Shown piece after piece: positions 56,186-64,000 of a stretch of 64,000 nucleotides of DNA. The notes below the pieces were generated by a model. That model was not told where the DNA came from. It worked only from the letters and a program-made list of their open reading frames with translations, and did no database searches. The stretch is from Delphinella strobiligena. Taxonomy: Eukaryota; Ascomycota; Dothideomycetes; Dothideales; Dothioraceae. The stretch spans positions 1,550,001-1,614,000 of the forward strand of contig JAADKB010000009.1 in the NCBI GenBank assembly GCA_009982845.1. The letters are read 5' to 3'. Position numbers and translations under genes: made by a program. Numbering within the stretch: position 1 is the first letter of the stretch; every line of letters begins with the position of its first letter.

Positions 56186-57919
56186 TCACCTTCTTGCCTT
56201 CTTCTTGTCTGGTTCCTCATCCTCATCATCGGACACGTCGGCATAGATGGTCTTTGGCTGGGTAGTAGCCCAAGCGTTAGTAAAGATGGGATCGTCCTTT
56301 GCCTTGTCCTGGTACTTGAGCAAGGCTTCTCTAGGGTCCTCGTCACGCATACTGCTCAATGGGATGTTGCTCTTCACATATCCGGCATCCGGATTGCCCT
56401 TGGCAAATGGAGTAGTAGCAGGAATGTGCGGCCTTCTCGGGTCACGCGATTTGCCTGATGCAGTCAAGCCGACTGTCGGATGACGTGCAGCTTGCGATGC
56501 TGAGGATGGCGCTTGACCGCCGGGGATGATGATGCTGTCGCCGGAGATACCATGAGCGAGATCCATGGTCAGATTAGGATCATCGTCAATGTGATGGCGT
56601 TTAGGCGCTTTCAGCATGACGGCCTTTCCGCCCCCGTTGGAGATGTTAGGATTGTAGAGGACATGAGTCTCCGCATTCGCCGAACCCGTGATAATTTGGT
56701 TCAGCTTTTGGTGCCAGACTACAGTGATGAGTGGAGATCCTGGGGTTACTGGTGTGACAAGCTCTGGTCTTAGTGTGGCAGGATTCAAGATGTGCAAATG
56801 TCCGGTCTCTGATCCTGTGATGATGTTTGTTCCAGTAGGTGAAAAGCTGATATTCGTAGTCTGATACTGGCCAGAAGTTGACGGATGTGACACGGTGGAG
56901 ACAGGCTGTTTGAATTTCCGTGTGTCCCAAAGCTTGATGGTGTCATCGCCCCCGCGAGTCACGACCAGCCTCCCGTCGGGACTGATATCAATACCGCCGG
57001 TCCAGCTGTCTTTGACATGAGCATCACGAATCTCAGCGGTAGGACGGTGGTAGGGCCCCTCGCCTTCCCACATGACCAGACTACCATCATAAGCAGCAGC
57101 TACCAAGATGGTGGAGCCGTCGACAGTTGCACCCCATGCGATAGCCGTAATGCGTGTCCTTCCAGCAGATCCTGCAGCTCTTGACTTATGGACAATGACC
57201 TCTGATTGCTTCCTCGGGTTATTGATGTCCCAAATCCGGATAGTGCTGTCGGTGCCGGCGGTTGCGCAGATATCAGGTCTAGTAGGATGCCAAGCGCCAC
57301 ATGTGACCTCTGAAATGTGACCTTTTGTGTTATGCATATCTCTCAAGTACATGTCTCCCTTGACAAACTCGCAGATTGTGTCTCCGTCCCGATTTAAGAC
57401 TCTTGCTTGTGGTAGGCCAGTGACAACAAGCACACGGCTCGGAGAGATGGGATTGAAGAGAACTTGGTGAACGGGATGTGTTTCCGAATTCGCGGCGCCT
57501 TTCACCGCTGATGGGTCGATAGACTTAAAGGCACGTATCGTGGTTGGAGTCATTGACGCAAAATCATGAAACTTGAGAGTGCAATCATTCGAGCCGGTGA
57601 TCATTCGTGTTCCTGATGGGTCGATGGTGATGGCCGTGACAGGCCGGTCATGCGTCTTGATGAGAAGCTCGTGAGATACCGGGAATTCGTCTTCATCATC
57701 TTCATCGTCGTCGTCGTCGTCGTCATCGTCATCGCTGTCATCGTCGTCGTTTTCCTCCTCTTCGTCCTCGTGTTTTGAAGGCTTCTTCTCTTCGGCTACC
57801 ACTCTTTTGCTCTGCTCGAAAAGGTCTTCTGCTTTGGTAGACTTTGACTGTTTCCCGAAAGACGTCGTGCCCAGAAAGCTTTGTAGAGCTTCATTCTCTG
57901 CCTCGATATTGTCCGCCAT
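56186..57919 (-). CDS. WDR70 / gastrulation-defective-1-like WD40 protein
   Basis: Nuclear WD40 protein; homologues act in chromatin response to DNA damage. Single exon, 577 aa. An acidic low-complexity segment (12 or more consecutive Asp within DDDDSDDDD runs, encoded by a GAT/GAC repeat) precedes the repeats: HDRPVTAITIDPSGTRMITG, LKFHDF, STIRIWDINNPRKQSEV, DDTIKLWDTRKF, and the family-typical GPYHRPTAEIRDAH. The C-terminus has PHIPATTPFAKGNPDAGYVK and DPREALLKYQDKA, which are diagnostic for the WDR70 group. No lesion. The start is ATG 57919; frame is open upstream but unconserved. Confidence 0.9.
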   Translation of the reverse strand: MADNIEAENEALQSFLGTTSFGKQSKSTKAEDLFEQSKRVVAEEKKPSKHEDEEEENDDDDSDDDDDDDDDDEDDEDEFPVSHELLIKTHDRPVTAITIDPSGTRMITGSNDCTLKFHDFASMTPTTIRAFKSIDPSAVKGAANSETHPVHQVLFNPISPSRVLVVTGLPQARVLNRDGDTICEFVKGDMYLRDMHNTKGHISEVTCGAWHPTRPDICATAGTDSTIRIWDINNPRKQSEVIVHKSRAAGSAGRTRITAIAWGATVDGSTILVAAAYDGSLVMWEGEGPYHRPTAEIRDAHVKDSWTGGIDISPDGRLVVTRGGDDTIKLWDTRKFKQPVSTVSHPSTSGQYQTTNISFSPTGTNIITGSETGHLHILNPATLRPELVTPVTPGSPLITVVWHQKLNQIITGSANAETHVLYNPNISNGGGKAVMLKAPKRHHIDDDPNLTMDLAHGISGDSIIIPGGQAPSSASQAARHPTVGLTASGKSRDPRRPHIPATTPFAKGNPDAGYVKSNIPLSSMRDEDPREALLKYQDKAKDDPIFTNAWATTQPKTIYADVSDDEDEEPDKKKARR

Positions 57920-58818
57920 CTTGACCTTTTCCTGTTTCTGTTCACAAGACGCGTTCGAGTCAATTTGACAAATCGCGGAATCTACGTCACTCTTGACCAA
58001 GTCTTTTGACCACATATCGAGGAAGTCAAAACACAGGCCCCGAGCCTATCTCCGGCCCTCCGCCTACCTTTGTCCGTGGCCGGCTCTCGGACAATTTAAC
58101 GATCAGTTGTCCCATTCACAACACAGATTCAGCCTTACAGATCTTGAATTTATACCTGAAGATACGAGTACTGCCATGCTTGTGTCTTGCTATTCTTGGC
58201 GTCTGTTACCCATGAACACGGTGGGGCTCATCACTCTGTGCACCACCTATAATACCACGTCATAAGCGAGGACCTGCATATTAAACATTCATTGACCAAA
58301 TGATGGCTCAAGAACCGATTACGCACCTCCGCAAGACACACGTTCCGCGCCCTCCGCGGCCACTCGAGTCGGTCCCTGACGTTTCTGCTCTGTTCAACTG
58401 CACTTTTCCCCAAACGTTTGACAATTAAGGTAAAGTGCACGCCCGTTCGCATTCCCAAAAGGTCACACATGACGTAGTTGAAGCATGATACTAAACAACG
58501 GAACCTTGTCTCGTCGATTAAATGATTTTATGACCTCTTCTGCTCCTCTGCCACGGTGATGAAACTATCTATTATTTATTCACACTGCCCTTTACACCCA
58601 AGACCAATCTTGTTGACTACTAGAACCGTCACCAGACCGAAAAGAAAACCGATCATCCCACCCTGTCCAGTCTCTTTTAGAGCTCAACTACCCATACCTT
58701 ATCTCCCCCCACGCGCAAAACCATCCTGTTACCACCAGCAACTTCACCCGACCTAAGGAAACAATTGATTTCATCCTCTACCTTACCCACTCTCAAATTG
58801 CTTGAATCACCAGCCACC
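57920..58818. other. Divergent intergenic region
   Basis: About 900 bp between WDR70 and the DUF7053-like gene. No gene recognised. Confidence 0.5.
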
Positions 58819-59334
58819 ATGTTTGAAACAACTTTCTCGCACACATCCGAATCTGAAATACCATCCTCGATTCCATCAGAAGTTGCAATCAAGTTGATGC
58901 ATGATTTTGGCATAATCACAAGGCTCAATCCCGATTGCAAAGACTACCAGCTTGAAAATCAATTATCTGATGATACCTGGGAATACAAAGTCGAGAATTA
59001 CCTCGCTTTTATCCCTAAGAAGCTATGGAGCGGAGGTGTTTTTTACACGGCCATCTACCAAATTGTACAGGACGGCTGCGACATCACAGTAAAAGCACCT
59101 GGAGGTTTCACAAGCATCAACCACTGGCGCCTAATTCGGACCAATGAAGGGGGAATGTATGTCCGTATTACCAGTGATGCCAAATGCAATAGGACCTTCG
59201 CAGGCTTTGTCAAAAAGTTCCTCGAGAACAGCCACGGAACGCTACAACGAGGTTTCAAGGAGAAGCTTGCCCAGAGTGCTAGACCTGGCATGCTGAGGAG
59301 GAGGTCCAGCTGGCCCAATGCCGACCCTTATTGA
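58819..59334 (+). CDS. DUF7053-like protein (possible START/SRPBCC fold)
   Basis: Single-exon gene of 171 aa from MFETTFSHTSES. The layout PSEVAIKLMHDFGIITRLNP, then a strand-rich middle (YLAFIPKKLWSGGVFYTAIY, ITVKAPGGFTSINHWRLI) and a final helix (RTFAGFVKKFLENSHGTLQR) matches small fungal proteins of the DUF7053 group, thought to have a lipid-binding-like SRPBCC fold. The frame is open 18 codons upstream (ATG 58765), but the family starts near the second Met. Function unknown. Confidence 0.6.
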   Translation: MFETTFSHTSESEIPSSIPSEVAIKLMHDFGIITRLNPDCKDYQLENQLSDDTWEYKVENYLAFIPKKLWSGGVFYTAIYQIVQDGCDITVKAPGGFTSINHWRLIRTNEGGMYVRITSDAKCNRTFAGFVKKFLENSHGTLQRGFKEKLAQSARPGMLRRRSSWPNADPY

Positions 59335-61413
59335 GATCGGCAGGCATGCAGATGCATCAACACCACAGTGGGGACCACATACATCTATTAGCGTTGCCAC
59401 AGAAGGACAGAGGGCAGGATTCGCTTTGCCAAAACAAGTCTATGGCGGCCATCCCGTAAAATGATATGTGGAAAACCCCCGAGACCGAGTTCCACGTATA
59501 GATGTTTGTTTCGCAGAACTCTTCTTTCTTCTATTTCCAACAGCATTCACATTTACTAGCGACGGATGCAAAGAATGCGCAGCCAAGGATTTTCATCATG
59601 GAGGCGTTTTGTATTTAGAGGTCATGTTCTTACGACGATATGCATCTTAAGAGAAGGAGAACAAAGGAGGCCATGATCGATTACGCTCATTGTAATATAA
59701 TACCTAATCATACTGTAATAACCTCACGCCCGTTAGTGTGCACCGCGAAGATATAAACATTCAATATAGGTAGAGGACCTCGGTACATCGATCACTATAT
59801 GCACTACAGCCTCTCTCACAAACATGGTCATCATCTCCACCGGACCGTGCTGGCGGCTGATGGTGGCGACAAATGGTGCTTTTTATGCGCAAGATCCTGT
59901 TTACGAAATGGTAGTACAGACTCGCAAGTCAGCTCGGAGTAAGTACGAAAAGAGATTCCCTCCGAGTTTTTCTTCCTCCGAAGCTATACCCCTGCCGAGA
60001 CTGCTAGCCAATTGCGTGTACAGTATCGTAACTATCATTGACGCTGGAATTATTACCGCGGCCCTACTGGGGCCGTTTCGGTAATAAGCCGTCCTGCGCC
60101 TCGGATAGTCTGGAGAGCCACGTGCTCCTCCGTGTCCTTGCGCAGAATCATATAGGAGTACTGTACATGCTACTCTAGATTTTCGCTCGATCCGAACTTC
60201 AGACCAAAGCTCACGTCTCGGAATTACCTTTTAGGGCTAATCCAGGACGCATAGGCTAGCATCTGCTGCGGTACTTCCTCTTCACAATCGACTACTCGCT
60301 TAGTCTTGATTCACCAGATTACTTGATCTTCTACCTCTTTATGAGCTTATTTAAACCTACCAGAGGGCTCCAGGGAAAATATTCTCCTGAATTAAGAGAA
60401 ATGGATTGCATTTGAGACAGCACAATTTACATGAGCTTGATCCAACACGTTGAATTCTTGTTATTTTCGCAAGATATGTTGCGTATTCAAATGCAATTGA
60501 TATACCGGACTGAACGTCAACAGCTTTCCGAGGAACGAGAAAGTCGCTGATAAAGTCAAGGCAAATTCGGCGAAAAATTCGCTGAGTTCTCCTCGAACCG
60601 TTGACAGTCGCATTTCACTGAGATGATGAGCATCAAGGCTCAAAGCAATAGAATTCACCCGAAACCGTCCTTTGTAAACCCAATTGGACGAGGCATCGGT
60701 ATCTGAGACATCTTCTGCCTTCTCGGCGTATTGTTACTGATCTGCGAGGGCCATCTTAAGCCCGGATCGGCTTTTCCTCGCTTGCGATACCTTCTTTTGA
60801 CATGCTCAATTTATAAACGACCAGATTCCTGACTAAATGTTGCCAAGTATAATTCTTAGCTGAGCGTGACCACTTGCCCACGAGCTAGGGCCACGTGGTA
60901 CTTGTGGTTATTCATGCTAGACAAACGTCTTAGGAACAAGATGTTAGAGGTGCATGGCTGAGAAAAAAGACGTCTCTTTACGACTAAGAACATTCTCGAG
61001 CGCTCCACCGCTGATCACTAGATTGCCTGCTGCTCGCGTATCGTCTCGCTGTATCAACAAAATGCAAAGTTCCACCACAGTGGAAAAAGAGGTGAAGATC
61101 GTGGATGGCTAGCTCAATACTGCCCTCGGTCGGCTGTATGGACCTTTGTACCGCAGATCATTAGTGAATCAAGGTCCAGGGGTTCAGAACGAAACAGGAC
61201 ACTTGGCGGCGCGATATAGGTCTTGGCGCTTGCTTCCCTTGGAAACGCCTGCTTCTCACTCGGGCGCCCTACTGAGTCCAACCTACGCATATGGCCGTCA
61301 ACTTCATAAAGAAGGCAACTGCCATTGTTACTCTGAATTGTACAAGGCTTTGACACCATTCGTTTCGACAGTGAAGAACGTGACCATCCCCCTTGAATAA
61401 TAACCGTCCCGTC
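59335..61413. other. Gene-free intergenic region
   Basis: About 2.1 kb without a recognisable gene, RNA or repeat. Confidence 0.55.
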
Positions 61414-62749
61414 ATGAACCAGAACCATCGTGCTCTCGAAATAGCCGCGCGGGGGATAGACCGGAATGACACGCCACTGCAAAGAATCAGCACACAAACT
61501 CTTGATCTGACAGAAACTTTTAGTCTGGCTCGCCCAGCATCAAGAGGTTTAAACTTCGTTTTCGAGACAGGCTCGGGTCATCGTCACGGTGGCCATAATG
61601 TTAGATCTCAGGCAGCCAAACATGGATGGACAAGCCGTCAGCGAGTCTCGAAAAAAGAAAAGCCAGCAAAATCGAAGTGGTCAAAAGCCCACGGGCAGAA
61701 CACATTTGAAGGGATATTTCAAGCGCTTCCGCCGACCATCCCATCTTCTAATCCTTCAGCTTCTGGACTACTCACACCAACAGCATCACCGCCACCACGT
61801 TTATCATTAAAAGTCTTGCCCTCAGACACACGATGTGGAAGCACCGTATCTGAAGCAAATCCACCCACTTCGTCACATGAAGGCAGCAGCACTGCTGTGA
61901 CTGGAGAATTTCAGTTTGATAATATCTCAAGATCTAACATGACATCACCTCGTGCAAGAAGATCAACTTCGCCATTCTTGGAGATTGTACTCAACGAAGA
62001 CTATCAATCACCTTCGCGTGTCAATGATGAAGGCAATCCTTTCAGGATGTTTCCAGTCAAATGGCACCCGTTCTATGGGTCAGTCCTTGATCATTGTACG
62101 TATGCTTGCGCACGGATCATCTTCATAGACTATAGACTAACTCGATACAGATCGATCACTTACTCTCGCTCAAGTGAGAGAAATCAACTCAGAGCAAGGA
62201 TTCGGCATCAGTGTCGCACAATTACCTCTGAAGGTGTCTGTAGCAGAGGGTGAACCGGCTCTCTTTTTTGCTATTATGGCTACTACGTCAGCCATGCTTG
62301 CAAGGGGTGGATCTGTAATGGGAATCTTGCCTCAATTCTTCCAAACCAAGACTGTCGAGGCACTCAACACAGCGCTTGCCGATTCCAGACGTGCTTTTAG
62401 CTCAGCTGCGATTTTGACTGTCAGTCTGATAGCACTATTCGAGAGTACGTCTGGTCATGCAGAACAGGCTGCAAATATCCACCAGCCTGCTCTGCAGAAG
62501 ATGACAAACGCTCGCGGCGGATTGCTAGGCTTATACCACCTTGACGCGCACGGATGTGCGCTTGTCAGCTTCTTGGTGTGGTGCGATAGGGTCATTTCCA
62601 GTCAGTGTGGGAATGCTCTTGTATTCCCCGACTACTCCGATCAAAGTATGGAGATGACTTCGTGGAGTGACGTCTGGAGTAGGATGAAAAAGCACATACC
62701 CGAGCCGAAACATCTTGAGGCGCCTCTTGAGAACGCAATGCCGCATTGA
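61414..62749 (+). CDS. Fungal transcription-factor-like protein without a zinc cluster
   Basis: Two exons, 61414-62095 and 62151-62749, joined by a 55-bp intron (GTACGT...GATACAG, branch GACTAAC), 426 aa. The N-terminus has FVFETGSGHRHGGHNVRSQA followed by a basic stretch (SRQRVSKKEKPAKSKWSK); the middle is Ser/Pro-rich; PVKWHPFYGSVLDHY and the following helices resemble the regulatory domain of fungal-specific factors. No Cys6 cluster is present, as in a known subset of these proteins. The start is uncertain: a splice-like TTTTAG lies just before the conserved FVFETG part. The protein ends earlier than most relatives (next-frame traces follow to about 63350), so truncation is possible. Confidence 0.6.
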
Positions 62750-63693
62750 ATAGGTCAAGATGTTGGGTTTTTGGCGCCCCTGGCTCATTAAACAACTCTC
62801 ACGACTACAAAATCATGGGGTCTGAAAACAATAACAATATCCCTTACGACACCACTGGTCTAAAGTCGGAATAGTCACCACCGATCCATTCTTTCCAATC
62901 ATGTCTGCAGAGAACACGAAACCAAGACTACACAAGTCTAACAAAGCATCAGCCACGCATACAAGTCAAGCCCCGACCAGCGCTCCTGAACAGCAGTCTC
63001 TGTCTTGCAACGCGACCTGGAAAGGTGGCGGTCATACTCGGAGCTAGGCACGACAACCCACGGTTATTACAATGCGGGTGTCCAGTCCCACCGAAGATCC
63101 AATCTCCGATCTGAGACTGAGGAGACGTCTTTTGTGGATGCATTAGTCTGTATGTACATGACATCACATAAAACCGAAGATGCACCTGCAGTCAGCAAGG
63201 TCCTCAATCTGAAGCACATTACTCTTGTCGAACTTCTTTGCCGAGTGTTCCAACAAGCGTATCTCATATACACTCATATTGAACGGACTCCAATATACGT
63301 ATATGGATGCTGGCTGAGCACGGTAGTCATCATGACCATAACAACATAATACCGTGATGTGGCCATACAAGAAAGGGGCGATGTTAGCATTCCACCAACA
63401 TCAAAGCTGCAGTGCCCCACATCCACTTTGCCCAGTGCTTGCCCCACGACTACTTTCCCAAGTCTACCTCCTCTCCCTGGCCACTCAACCGATCGATCGA
63501 CCACACACGGGACAGAGAAAGGCCACGCGCCACGGTCCCTTGTCCCATCGTCGGAGGGGGCAGCTGACATTAAAAGAGCGGGACGCCCTAGCCCCACGTA
63601 TCTGAGATGCCTCTGAAGAGAAGCTTCTTGCAACACTACCCTGATACTCATCTACTATTTCCGTCTGCATACACCCCTCTCGATTATTGAGTC
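62750..63693. other. Intergenic region with possible remnant of the upstream gene
   Basis: No intact gene. A plus-strand frame at 63005-63349 has helix-like content (LCRVFQQAYLIYTH) and could be a detached C-terminal part of the preceding factor-like gene, but I cannot join it without stops. Confidence 0.4.
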
Positions 63694-64000
63694 ATGTCTG
63701 TACCATTTAAGTTTCGCGGGCCGGTCACAGACGTTTATAATGTCTTCCACTTCACAGATCTTCGGCAAAAGAAGCCCACTCGCCAGAATGACCCTTATAC
63801 ATACACACAAGGCTGGGGAAATCGACATCAATCGGAAATTATCCCTGGTACCCTTCCGGTAGCTCAAAACAACCCTCAAGAAGTCAGATTCGGTCTATAC
63901 ACTGAGGGACTTACATACTCTCCCTTTGCGGCGCCGAGAGCTCATAATATGAGTACATTCATGTACAGAGTACGACCGGCAGCTGCACATGGTATGCTAC
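63694..64000 (+). CDS. hmgA: Homogentisate 1,2-dioxygenase, N-terminal part (cut by window end)
   Basis: Fe(II) ring-cleaving enzyme of phenylalanine/tyrosine breakdown, converting homogentisate to maleylacetoacetate. The first 102 codons are present: a short lead, then the family signature DPYTYTQGWGNRHQSE, IPGTLPVAQNNPQEVRFGLY and MYRVRPAAAHG. Open and in frame to the last base, so the gene runs on beyond the window; the iron ligands lie in the missing part. The start is the ATG at 63694, with the conserved region beginning about 36 residues on. Related fungal genes often carry introns, so an exon end beyond the window is possible. Confidence 0.9.
   Translation, partial: MSVPFKFRGPVTDVYNVFHFTDLRQKKPTRQNDPYTYTQGWGNRHQSEIIPGTLPVAQNNPQEVRFGLYTEGLTYSPFAAPRAHNMSTFMYRVRPAAAHGML

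Noticed and set aside
1..64000. CRISPR arrays, rRNA genes, telomere repeats
   Set aside because: None seen; the short tandem repeats at 490-537 and near 43430 and 44187 have no spacers and are not telomeric.

Overview
This window is nuclear DNA of a filamentous ascomycete (Pezizomycotina; the gene content and compact introns would fit a Dothideomycete, but I cannot fix the genus). The evidence is 47-68 bp GT-AG introns with CTRAC-type branch points (one Cox17 intron is 178 bp), Zn(II)2Cys6 and NACHT/ankyrin genes, and conserved eukaryotic housekeeping genes: Prp4, uL5m, Sec10, Nus1, a nucleolin-like protein, Alg6, Cox17, RanGAP1 and WDR70.

Layout. 0.6-2.3 kb: Prp4 spliceosomal WD40 protein. 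2.3-13.5 kb: accessory, gene-poor; a Zn2Cys6 factor gene cut by an in-frame stop, a tannase/feruloyl-esterase gene with a broken 5' end but intact catalytic part, and three small terminal-inverted-repeat elements, each flanked by a 9-bp duplication (Mutator-like non-autonomous elements). 13.5-18.7 kb: a deubiquitinase and mitochondrial uL5m, divergent. 18.8-36.3 kb: a mixed stretch with a frameshifted F-box-like relic, a decayed N-terminal-domain/ankyrin gene, a convergent ankyrin gene with three in-frame stops, an intact SDR, an intact NIPA-type transporter, a small secreted protein, and a decayed patatin + NACHT gene. 36.9-51.5 kb: dense core block with divergent pairs Sec10/Nus1, nucleolin-like/Alg6 and Cox17/RanGAP1, plus an F-box-like gene. 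52.3-64 kb: a Ser-rich GPI-type wall protein, a FabG-like SDR, WDR70, a DUF7053-like protein, a second transcription-factor-like gene, and the start of homogentisate 1,2-dioxygenase, cut by the window end.

The most notable theme is the contrast between intact core genes and inactivated accessory genes. At least ten in-frame stops in five accessory loci can each be explained by one C-to-T or G-to-A change, and the differences between the two terminal repeats of one element are all transitions. This is what RIP-like or deamination mutation would leave. Three of the broken genes (N-domain/ankyrin, ankyrin, patatin-NACHT) are of the fungal NLR-like/STAND type used in non-self recognition and lie within 16 kb, so the region looks like a decaying, possibly strain-polymorphic, NLR-like locus. 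I did not find a clearly new intact system.
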